Shown: one piece after another, positions 16,921-24,306 of the stretch | Layout: the number at the start of each line of letters is the position of its first letter | Numbering within the stretch: the stretch's first letter is position 1 | Assembly: GCF_001458415.1 (NCBI RefSeq) | Contig: NZ_CYSD01000042.1 | Span: forward strand, 62,001-126,000 | DNA length: 64,000 bases | Source: Tritonibacter multivorans | GTDB taxonomy: Bacteria > Pseudomonadota > Alphaproteobacteria > Rhodobacterales > Rhodobacteraceae | Direction of reading: 5' to 3' | Notes under the pieces: generated by a model | The model's database searches: none | The model's input: only the letters and a program-made list of their open reading frames with translations | What the model was told of the DNA's origin: nothing | Program-made: the position numbers and the translations under genes

Positions 16921-18033
16921 TCAGAGAAACGGCACCGGGTGCAGGGATGCCGGGTAGGCGGTGTCGTTAATAAGCAGGGAGAGCTCCTCTGCGCTGTCGG
17001 CCAGATCGCTTTGGATCATGCCCACCGCAATCGTGGCGCCAACCCGGCTGGAGTAGGCCATGCCGGTCACAACGCCGACCTTTTGGCCGTCGCGCCAGAT
17101 CGGCAGCGGATGACCGGGCAGGGTGGGGGTGCCTTTGACCAGAATACCAACGCGGGTGCGCTCGGGCGGCTGGGCGGCGGCGGCCAGCAGCGCGTTGCGG
17201 CCAATAAAATCATGGCCTGCGTCTAGATCCACCAGCATGCCCAGACCCAGTTCAAACGGGGTGGCAGGCAGGGTCTGGCGGCGCATGTCAGAGCCATAGG
17301 ACACCAGCCCGCTTTCCAGCCGCTCGACCCCATTGGGCGCGCCGGGACCGATGTCAAAAGGCGCTCCAGCGGCTTTCACGCGGTCCCAAAGTTCACCGCC
17401 GAGGCTGCTATCGGTCAGGTAAAGCTCGAACCCGCCCTGTTTCGACCAGCCAGAGCGCGCAACCAGCATGGGGATGCCGTCCAGCGTGAATTCCTGAAAG
17501 CCGAAATACCGCAGGCCGCGCACCCAGTCGCCCAGTAGGGATGCGGTGACGTCTTCGGCCTTGGGGCCCTGGATCGCCAGGGGCGAGACATCGGGTTCAC
17601 AGACCTGAACCTCCCAACCTCTTTCGCGGCCAACCGCCTGTGCCCAAAGGTGAATGTCGCTGTCGGCTACCGACAGCCAGTATTTTTCATCCGAGAGTTT
17701 CAGCAGCACCGGGTCATTGATCAGAAAGCCGTCGTGATCGCAGATCGGCACATAGCGGCCCTGACCAATGGCGGTGTTTTCAAGGTTGCGGGGCGTCAGA
17801 TACTGCACCAGCAGGGCTGCGTCGGGGCCGGTGATCTCAACCTGCCGTTCGGCGGCCACATCCCACATGGCAACCCCATTCAACAGCCGGTCATATTCGG
17901 CCTCCGGGTCACCAAAGCCGGTGGGCAAATACATGTGGTTGTAGACCTGAAAACTGCGCACCCCGTCGCGGACAGTCTGGTCGAAGTAGCAGGATTTGCG
18001 GGTGTCACCGCTGATTGTGATTTCGAATGTCAT
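16921..18033 (-). CDS. GcvT-family methyltransferase, dimethylsulfoniopropionate demethylase-like (DmdA-like)
   Basis: This 370-residue protein has the GcvT tetrahydrofolate-binding fold. It matches the layout of DMSP demethylase as I remember it: VYNHMYLPTGF, then MWDVAAERQVEITGPDA, YVPICDHDGFLINDPVLLKL, PLAIQGPKAED, and ARSGWSKQGGFELYL. DmdA transfers a methyl group from DMSP to tetrahydrofolate in marine bacteria. Roseobacters also carry paralogues of this family that act on other methylated compounds, so the substrate is inferred, not shown. It lies 15 bp downstream of a DUF606 transporter gene on the same strand. Confidence 0.6.
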   Translation of the reverse strand: MTFEITISGDTRKSCYFDQTVRDGVRSFQVYNHMYLPTGFGDPEAEYDRLLNGVAMWDVAAERQVEITGPDAALLVQYLTPRNLENTAIGQGRYVPICDHDGFLINDPVLLKLSDEKYWLSVADSDIHLWAQAVGRERGWEVQVCEPDVSPLAIQGPKAEDVTASLLGDWVRGLRYFGFQEFTLDGIPMLVARSGWSKQGGFELYLTDSSLGGELWDRVKAAGAPFDIGPGAPNGVERLESGLVSYGSDMRRQTLPATPFELGLGMLVDLDAGHDFIGRNALLAAAAQPPERTRVGILVKGTPTLPGHPLPIWRDGQKVGVVTGMAYSSRVGATIAVGMIQSDLADSAEELSLLINDTAYPASLHPVPFL

Positions 18034-18048
18034 CGTTTGCCTTTCAAT

Positions 18049-18483
18049 TTAGGCCATTTGAGTAATCCAGACGCCGACCGCCATGACTGAAATGCCCGCA
18101 GCCCGCATCAGCGTCAGTGGCGAGACCTGCGCCCCAAAGAGGCCAAAGTGGTCAATGGCCGCGGCGGCAATCAGTTGCCCAATCAGCACAAAGAACACGG
18201 AATTTCCGACGCCAAAGTGCGGCGCAATATGGGTCACGGTCAGCACGTAAAAGGCGATGAAGCAGCCCGCCAGAAACAGATGTTTTGGCGCTTTGGCCAG
18301 CGCGCTCAGGTCGCGCGGACCAACTGTCAGGTAAAACACCAGCGCGATGCTCAGCGCCACCAGAAACAGCACAATCGATGCCAGCGCCGGGCTGCCGGTG
18401 ACCGATCCCAGCCGCGCGTTCAGGGCGGCGAGAATGGGAATGCCAATGCCAGCGGCCAGCATTGTCAGCGCGTAATGGGTCAT
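18049..18483 (-). CDS. DUF606 / DMT-superfamily inner-membrane transporter
   Basis: This 144-residue hydrophobic protein has about five transmembrane helices and the DUF606 pattern: N-terminal ALNARLGSVTGSPALASIV, middle LAGCFIAFYVLTVTHIAPHFG, end ISVMAVGVWITQ. The start at 18483 is fixed by GGCAGGAGGAGCCC just before it; a longer in-frame reading to 18576 runs into the preceding gene's end. Proteins of this type are half-size members of the drug/metabolite transporter superfamily. It is probably co-transcribed with the DmdA-like gene and could import or export the related substrate. Confidence 0.8.
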   Translation of the reverse strand: MTHYALTMLAAGIGIPILAALNARLGSVTGSPALASIVLFLVALSIALVFYLTVGPRDLSALAKAPKHLFLAGCFIAFYVLTVTHIAPHFGVGNSVFFVLIGQLIAAAAIDHFGLFGAQVSPLTLMRAAGISVMAVGVWITQMA

Positions 18484-18539
18484 GGGCTCCTCCTGCCTCT
18501 CGGAGATCTGAGCCTGCTGCTCAGATTCGGGCAAGGCGG

Positions 18540-19223
18540 TTAATTGCAAATTCCCGCAAGCTCTGCGCCTTTCCACGGCAACAGAACCGTATGTTCGCGC
18601 GCCTGTGGCAGGGGCGCGACAGGCATGGCGTCTGCCAGCATGGCATGCAGCCGTTTGGTGCGCGCGCCTTTTGGGTCCAAGGCGCGGCAGCAGACATATT
18701 CCTCCATGATCGCGCCCTGCTGTTCAAACCCATAGTCGAGGAAGTCGGAATGTGTTTCCAGATCGAACAGATAGGGGTCAGCGGTGCTCACATGTTCGCG
18801 CGCAGCACGCAGCGGGCTGTAGCCAGTTGTGCGCCGGTTCTGCCATTGCCAGACATGGGTGGCCTCATGCGCGTAGAGCATCGCCGCCATCAGGTGCAGC
18901 CGGTCGGGAAAGCCTTTCAGGTAATCCTCGGCGTACCAATCCTGGGTCATGAACACATGGTTGCCAAGCGCCACGGCAATGGGGGTTGTTTTCACCGTCT
19001 CGGTGGACTTGACGGGCGGTAAGATCCGTTCGCGACAGGCGGTGCGCGGGCGTGGTTTGCGGGTGAAGGTCACCGGCAGCACCGGCGCACCATCGTGAAT
19101 GCGCAGCCGCGTGGTGTCGAGGCTGTCTCCGTGAAGGCTGTGCAGAAAGGCGCGCTCTGCCTCGGAGGGGGCGCGGCCGCAGGCGGCCAGCAAAAGCAGC
19201 AGAAAGAGGAGCGGCCTAAACAC
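18540..19223 (-). CDS. Putative lipoprotein with HExxH metallopeptidase-like motif
   Basis: This 227-residue protein begins FRPLLFLLLLLAACGRAPSE, a lipoprotein signal with lipobox LAAC (Cys15). A HEATHVWQW segment contains the HExxH zinc motif within a helix that begins MAAMLYA, and ETHSDFLDYG downstream could supply a third ligand. This arrangement resembles DUF4157-type and other minimal gluzincin domains, but I do not recognise a named family. Its start overlaps the end of the Tag-like gene by 8 bp, so the two are probably translated together. Confidence 0.65.
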   Translation of the reverse strand: MFRPLLFLLLLLAACGRAPSEAERAFLHSLHGDSLDTTRLRIHDGAPVLPVTFTRKPRPRTACRERILPPVKSTETVKTTPIAVALGNHVFMTQDWYAEDYLKGFPDRLHLMAAMLYAHEATHVWQWQNRRTTGYSPLRAAREHVSTADPYLFDLETHSDFLDYGFEQQGAIMEEYVCCRALDPKGARTKRLHAMLADAMPVAPLPQAREHTVLLPWKGAELAGICN

Positions 19224-19872
19224 TGCGCGCCAGCACCTGAGAGATTTCGGTGAGCGAGCGACCCGACTGATCCGCCCAAGTGTTGAACGCGGCCTGCACC
19301 GCCGTCATGGCGGTTTTGGATGTGGCGGGCTTGTCGATGACGCCTTCGGCGATCAGCCGCGCGGTGACGTCCTGAGACAGGATAAAGGCATCGCACCCGG
19401 CGGCGCGCAGGGAGTATTGCGCCGTCATACCGCCCAGCCGGCTGCCGCGTTTTTTGATCATCTCCAGCAGGCCAATGAAATCCTCGGAGGGCCAGCCGCC
19501 CAGTACTTTGTCCGCGCCGCCTTCTTCGCGCAGCTCCATCAGAAACACCGCATTGTCGCGGATGCTGCGGATCTTGGTGGCGTTGCGGACAATATCGGTG
19601 TTGCGCATATGGGCGTCGAAATCATCGTCGTTCATGAAGGCGTTGCGCCCAACGTCAAAGCCATGAAAGGCGGCCTCAAACCCGTCCCATTTGGTTTCAA
19701 TCACTTTCCAGTTGAACCCCGCCTGAAACACGCCTTTGGACAGGATCGACAGCCAGCGGTCCTCGGGCAGGGGGCTGGCCGTGGGATCCGGGCGCGAAAG
19801 CTGCGCTTCCAACGCCTCGGACCCGCCTTTGCGGGCGGCGGCGATGTCATAAATTTCATCAAAGGACCGCAT
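19216..19872 (-). CDS. DNA-3-methyladenine glycosylase I (Tag)-like protein
   Basis: This 218-residue protein carries the Tag core: LSKGVFQAGFNWKVIETKW, FEAAFHGFDV, TDIVRNATKIRSIRDNA, and GGMTAQYSLRAAGCDAFILS. Tag removes 3-methyladenine from DNA through a helix-hairpin-helix fold. The N-terminal Cys and His that form the zinc snap of E. coli Tag are absent, and the C-terminal CysHisCys cluster is also missing, so this is the zinc-less branch. It is flanked by a membrane protein gene (3-bp gap) and the overlapping lipoprotein gene. Confidence 0.8.
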   Translation of the reverse strand: MRSFDEIYDIAAARKGGSEALEAQLSRPDPTASPLPEDRWLSILSKGVFQAGFNWKVIETKWDGFEAAFHGFDVGRNAFMNDDDFDAHMRNTDIVRNATKIRSIRDNAVFLMELREEGGADKVLGGWPSEDFIGLLEMIKKRGSRLGGMTAQYSLRAAGCDAFILSQDVTARLIAEGVIDKPATSKTAMTAVQAAFNTWADQSGRSLTEISQVLARSV

Positions 19873-19875
19873 GGT

Positions 19876-20613
19876 TTATCCTCTTAAATCGACAATGGAT
19901 TTGCCCAGCCGGAACGGCGCGGCAAAGCTGACCAGGCAGAGCGCCAGCACCTGTAGAACCAGTATATAGGCATTGGACTGGAGATAGCGCCATTCGTCGC
20001 GCAGGCGGCGGGTCTGTTCGATCAGATCGTCATAGGCGCGCGCCAGGATCAGGAAATCACCCGCGATGGTGGGCACCTTGCGGCGCATATTGTCCACGGC
20101 GGCGCGGGTCGGATCATCGAGCGAGGCGAACACCAGAAAGGCGTCGGGGTCGAAGGCGGCGACCTCTTCCATGCCCTCCATATCCGTGCTGCGAAAGAAA
20201 TCGAGCTTGCGCAGGGGCGACACCCGGTCGGTGACGGCAATGAACAGGGGCAGGTCGGCGTTTTCGGCGGTGGAGGCCGAAAGAAATTCGATCTTCTCGC
20301 ACAGGGTCGCGGTGTCGCTGTCATAGGCGGGGTCGCAGAAGCGCAGGCGGAAGCGGGCGGCGTCGGTGTCGAACGCGCGGGTGGCGGCATAGGCGATGTC
20401 GATCTGCCGTTCCAGCCGCGAGGTGTCGGCGCTGTAGATGCCCGCGACCACGGCGACAATGGCGCCAATGCCGCCCAGCACCACCCAGACCAGATCGGCG
20501 ATTTTCCACGCCCGATGCCCTGCGGGTTTGGCAAACAGCCGCCAAGTGCCGGTGCAGCCCGCGAGGAAGAAGGCGATCAGCAAGATCAACTGGTTGTCGG
20601 CAATAAAGGTCAT
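19876..20613 (-). CDS. Conserved membrane protein of unknown function
   Basis: This 245-residue protein has two N-terminal hydrophobic helices (NQLILLIAFFLAGCTGTWRLF; LVWVVLGGIGAIVAVVAGIYS), a soluble middle of about 150 residues containing FRLRFCDPAYDSDTATLCEK (two Cys), and one C-terminal helix (AYILVLQVLALCLVSFAAPF). I recognise no family. It is the first gene of the minus-strand run with the Tag-like gene, HExxH lipoprotein, DUF606 transporter and DmdA-like gene. That placement suggests co-transcription but gives no function. Confidence 0.7.
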   Translation of the reverse strand: MTFIADNQLILLIAFFLAGCTGTWRLFAKPAGHRAWKIADLVWVVLGGIGAIVAVVAGIYSADTSRLERQIDIAYAATRAFDTDAARFRLRFCDPAYDSDTATLCEKIEFLSASTAENADLPLFIAVTDRVSPLRKLDFFRSTDMEGMEEVAAFDPDAFLVFASLDDPTRAAVDNMRRKVPTIAGDFLILARAYDDLIEQTRRLRDEWRYLQSNAYILVLQVLALCLVSFAAPFRLGKSIVDLRG

Positions 20614-20777
20614 GCGAATGCGGCCCGGCCCCGGTGTGTCGGGGTCGAGTGTAGGGGCTGGGGCCCGGGGTTATCAATATCAGAGCGTGGGCGCTCACGG
20701 CTTTGTTGGTCAGTCTTGTGGTTCAGATTTGTTGTTCAGGCAAAGATCGGCGGCCGCCGATAAGGGCGGAGGGTCGG

Positions 20778-20796
20778 GCGGGGATAAATACCCCGC
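20778..20796. repeat. Small GC hairpin with AT loop
   Basis: GCGGGG-ATAAATA-CCCCGC forms a six-pair stem with a seven-base loop, inside the long gene-free region before the low-GC gene. Confidence 0.5.
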
Positions 20797-20978
20797 GTCC
20801 GGTGAAGCGTCTCCTTACGGACCCATCCTGCACCCTGCCTCTGCGCGAGTTGCGCGCTGGGGGTGGTCTCGGGGCGTCCGGTGTCTCCTGATCGTCATGT
20901 CGCGACGATTGGGAGGATAGGGGATGGGGGTTAAGGCGCGGCGAGGAGGGCGTACGGTGAGTGTGCAACAGTTCACGC

Positions 20979-21403
20979 CGGCTCCCGCAGGGACAAACAG
21001 TCCGGGGGACTGTTTGAGGCGTGGACGGGCGGAGCCCAGAACCGGCTATCCCCACGCGCCAACGCTGGCCGTATCGCGCGCGGATTCTGGGGGAGCCTCC
21101 GGCGGGGAGTTTGAACCGGTTCGCGTAGCGATAAACTGTCCGGGGGACAGTTTAAGGTGAAAACGGGCGGAGCCCAGAACCGGTTCGCTTCGCGGGAGCC
21201 GGTGTCGTCATCGTGGGTTGCTAGGGGGGAGCCTCCGGCGGGGATATTTATAAAAAGATGAACACGCCGGGCCCTGCGCTGGGGGCTTTGAACCAATGCG
21301 AAACGTTTGCGAGTGTGCCCCTTTGGGACGTGGCGCGCAGTGGCACGGCCCGCGCCTTGGGCTCCGCCCGTTTCGACCTGAAACTGTTCCAGGGACAGTT
21401 TCC
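20979..21403. repeat. Intergenic repeat family: AAACWGTCC hairpin plus ACGGGCGGAGCCCA box, three copies
   Basis: The gene-free region 20614-21463 holds three related units. Unit 1 has hairpin AAACAGTCC-GGG-GGACTGTTT (20995-21015) and box ACGGGCGGAGCCCAGAACCGG (21025-21045). Unit 2 has hairpin AAACTGTCC-GGG-GGACAGTTT (21133-21153) and the same box (21163-21183). Unit 3 is inverted, with the box at 21358-21371 and hairpin AAACTGTTCC-AGGGACAGTTT at 21381-21401. A further repeat, GGGGGAGCCTCCGGCGGGGA, occurs at 21089-21108 and again within 21224-21244. The base swap between hairpins 1 and 2 preserves pairing. No gene is supported in this stretch. Confidence 0.8.
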
Positions 21404-21463
21404 AAGACGGTCTCAACTCCCCCCGATAAGGCGCTTCGCACCGCCCCAAGGTCAGGCGCGGGC

Positions 21464-22177
21464 CTAGTGTTGGAGCTTGCTAGCTTCTTCTTGGAGAGGG
21501 ATAGTTTGTTCCTTTAGCCGACTAGCTGTTGCATGGAGTTTGTAAACTCGGGGTACTATTGAGTAGGGAATTGGTCTGGTAGGTGAGTGCTCGGGAAGAG
21601 AAACTTCCCCAATGTCGCTCAGGGCTTTCTCAGATTCTTCAAGAATTTTGGAAACTCTTTCTGAAAAAGATCTTAAGGTTACGAGCTTGCTTCGAAGGTG
21701 ATCTTTGCCTCGATGGTTGTTCACTTGAAAAGTGTAACCAGAAATAGTTGGCATTACCATGGATTTGGCGGTGTTACACGATTTACGTATGTTTTCTAAA
21801 TCGGCACGTGTGACTTCTAAGGTGTGAACAAGTTCCTGCCAGAGCTTATAATTTTCAATGGCCTTTTGGGTCTCAATCAATTTTTGGTTGGAGCTTACCA
21901 GTTTGCTCTGCTCGCTTGCGGATTGTTTCAGCTGTATTGCTTTTTGGTTTAGCGCATCGACGCTATTCTGTAATTCCTTTCCTTGCTGAAAGAATCCCAG
22001 AACAAGCCAATAGAAGGCTAAAGGGGCAAATGCCCCCGCGAGATAATCTCCAAGCTCATTTAGTGAAAGCGATGCGCCAGCAGATGTGTATTTGAAAAAC
22101 ACACCTGCCAGCAGCCCTAAATATCCAGACGTCACCCAAATGGGGTGTTGCTTGATCACAAATTCAATAACTTTCAA
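21464..22177 (-). CDS. Low-GC membrane protein with coiled coil, unknown function
   Basis: This 237-residue protein has two N-terminal transmembrane helices (WVTSGYLGLLAGVFFKYTS; LAGAFAPLAFYWLVLGFF). A Gln/Ser/Lys-rich coiled coil follows (ELQNSVDALNQKAIQLKQSA), then a helical C-terminal part. Base composition is clearly lower in GC than every neighbour and codon use is relaxed (AAA, TTA, AGA common), a sign of recent transfer. The layout of two helices, then LGDYLAGAFAP, then a coiled coil recalls membrane proteins found near phage-defence genes such as putative AbiC types, but similarity to a named family is not established. It sits between the repeat field and parE. Confidence 0.7.
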   Translation of the reverse strand: MKVIEFVIKQHPIWVTSGYLGLLAGVFFKYTSAGASLSLNELGDYLAGAFAPLAFYWLVLGFFQQGKELQNSVDALNQKAIQLKQSASEQSKLVSSNQKLIETQKAIENYKLWQELVHTLEVTRADLENIRKSCNTAKSMVMPTISGYTFQVNNHRGKDHLRSKLVTLRSFSERVSKILEESEKALSDIGEVSLPEHSPTRPIPYSIVPRVYKLHATASRLKEQTIPLQEEASKLQH

Positions 22178-22200
22178 TCCGACCTCAATTTAGTTCGGTT

Positions 22201-24159
22201 TTAAACATCCAACTCCTCCACGAACTTCGCGTTTTCCTGAATGTATTGGAAACGAAGCTCGGGTTTCTTGCCCATCAGACGCTCGACCAGATCACCGGTT
22301 TCGCCGGGTTCGTCCTCGTCGATGGTGACCCGGATCAATTTCCGGGTGGTGGGGTCCATTGTGGTCTCTTTCAGGTCTTTGGCGTCCATTTCGCCGAGAC
22401 CCTTAAAGCGGCTCACGTCGATTTTGCCTTTGCCGCCGAGGCCCTTTTCCAGCCAGGCGTCACGCTCGGCCTCGTCCAGGCAATAGACGCGTTTTGCGCC
22501 CTGGGTCAGGCGGAACAGGGGCGGGCAGGCCAGATAGAGGTGGCCGCCGTCGATCAGCGGGCGCATCTGGGTGAAGAAGAAGGTCATCAGGAGCGACGCG
22601 ATATGGGCGCCGTCGACGTCCGCATCGGTCATGATGATGATCTTGTCATAGCGCAGGTCATCGAGGTTGAATTTGGTGCCCAGACCAACCCCCAGCGCCT
22701 CGCAGAGGTCGCGGATTTCGGCGTTGGAGCCGAGCTTGGAGGAGGCCGCGCCCAGAACGTTCAGGATTTTCCCCTTCAACGGCAAAAGCGCCTGATTGGT
22801 CCGGTTGCGCGCGCCTTTGCCGGAGCCGCCGGCCGAGTCGCCCTCCACGATGAACAGCTCGGTGCCTTCGCGGTTTTTGGCGGTGCAGTCCGTCAGCTTG
22901 CCCGGCAGGCGCAGTTTCTTGGTGGCGGATTTGCGCTGGGTTTCTTTTTCCTGTTTGCGGCGCAGGCGTTCTTCGGCGCGCAGGATCAGGAAGTCGAGGA
23001 TGGCGCCGGCGGATTTATTGTCGGCAGCCAGCCAGTTGTCAAAGTGGTCGCGGACCGAGTTTTCCACCATCTTGGCGGCGGCTTCGGTGGACAGGCGGTC
23101 TTTGGTCTGGCCGACAAAGGCGGGGTCGGCGATGAAGCAGGACACCAGCGCACAGCCGCCGGCCATCAGATCGTCGCGGGTGATCTGCCCGGCTTTTTTG
23201 TTGCCGACCAATTCGCCGTAGGCCTTGATCCCCTTGAGGATCGCGGCCCAGAAGCCTGCGACATGGGTGCCGCCTTCGGGGGTGGGGACGGTGTTACAGT
23301 AGGACTGGGTGAACCCATCGCGGGAGGGGGTCCAGTTGATCGCCCATTCCACATAGCCCGGTTCGCCGAATTTTTCGCGGAACTCCACTTTGCCGGCAAA
23401 GGGCACGTCGGCGTAGACGGAGGATTTTCCCAGCACCTCGGTCAGGTAGTCTTTGAGGCCGCCGGGGAAGTGGAAGGTGGCTTCCGTGGGGGTTTCCTTG
23501 TCGTCGATGGCGGATTTCCAGCGGATTTCCACGCCCGAGAACAGGTAAGCCTTTGACCGCACCAGTTTGAACAGGCGCGCAGGCTTGAACCGGTGCGAGC
23601 CAAAGATCTGCTCGTCCGCGTGGAAGGTCACAGAGGTGCCGCGCCGGTTGGGGGCGGCGCCGACTTTTTCAACCCCGCCCTGGGGGATCCCGCGCGAGAA
23701 GCTTTGTTCGAACAGTTCTTTGTTCTTGGCAACCTGCACGACCATAAGATCCGACAGCGCGTTCACCACGGAGGAGCCCACCCCGTGCAGACCGCCCGAG
23801 GTCTGATAGGCCTTGCCCGAAAACTTGCCGCCCGCGTGGAGCGTGCAGAGGATCACCTCGAGCGCGGATTTGTCCGGGAACTTGGGGTGCGGGTCGATCG
23901 GGATGCCGCGGCCATTGTCGCGGATGGTGACGGAATAATCCTCGTGCAGTTCGACCTCGATCCGGTTGGCGTGGCCAGCGACGGCCTCGTCCATGGAGTT
24001 GTCGAGGATCTCGGCCACCATATGGTGCAGCGCGCGTTCGTCCGTGCCGCCGATGTACATGCCCGGGCGTTGTCGGACCGGTTCCAGTCCTTCAAGCACC
24101 TCGATCGAGGAGGCGTCATAAGTTTCACCGGCTGCGGAGTTCAGGAGATCATCTGCCAT
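22201..24159 (-). CDS. parE: DNA topoisomerase IV subunit B
   Basis: This 652-residue type IIA topoisomerase ATPase subunit decatenates chromosomes together with ParC. The GHKL ATPase domain shows EVLEGLEPVRQRPGMYIGG, ILDNSMDEAVAGHA, DNGRGIP and TSGGLHGVGSSVVNALS. The TOPRIM domain has LFIVEGDSAGGSGKGARNR (catalytic Glu) and MTDADVDGAHI (metal Asp residues). The C terminus has VSRFKGLGEMDAKDLKETT and RYIQENA-type ending. The length fits ParE rather than GyrB, which is usually about 800 residues. It is divergent from the decarboxylase gene. Confidence 0.93.
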   Translation of the reverse strand: MADDLLNSAAGETYDASSIEVLEGLEPVRQRPGMYIGGTDERALHHMVAEILDNSMDEAVAGHANRIEVELHEDYSVTIRDNGRGIPIDPHPKFPDKSALEVILCTLHAGGKFSGKAYQTSGGLHGVGSSVVNALSDLMVVQVAKNKELFEQSFSRGIPQGGVEKVGAAPNRRGTSVTFHADEQIFGSHRFKPARLFKLVRSKAYLFSGVEIRWKSAIDDKETPTEATFHFPGGLKDYLTEVLGKSSVYADVPFAGKVEFREKFGEPGYVEWAINWTPSRDGFTQSYCNTVPTPEGGTHVAGFWAAILKGIKAYGELVGNKKAGQITRDDLMAGGCALVSCFIADPAFVGQTKDRLSTEAAAKMVENSVRDHFDNWLAADNKSAGAILDFLILRAEERLRRKQEKETQRKSATKKLRLPGKLTDCTAKNREGTELFIVEGDSAGGSGKGARNRTNQALLPLKGKILNVLGAASSKLGSNAEIRDLCEALGVGLGTKFNLDDLRYDKIIIMTDADVDGAHIASLLMTFFFTQMRPLIDGGHLYLACPPLFRLTQGAKRVYCLDEAERDAWLEKGLGGKGKIDVSRFKGLGEMDAKDLKETTMDPTTRKLIRVTIDEDEPGETGDLVERLMGKKPELRFQYIQENAKFVEELDV

Positions 24160-24306
24160 GGGCGTCGGGCTGCTCTTTTGGTTGGATCGTTTGGTTGAAG
24201 GCCATTATGGCAGGTGTTGTGACCGAGCGGAAGAGGGCGCATGGGCTGTGGAAAACCCCAGCATCTTGTGGCAGGACAGCGCAGCATCTCAAGGGGAGGG
24301 GGCGTT

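Noticed and set aside
20979-21403. A CRISPR array
   Set aside because: The repeats are few, irregularly spaced, partly inverted and form hairpins of varying sequence. There are no uniform spacers and no cas genes nearby.
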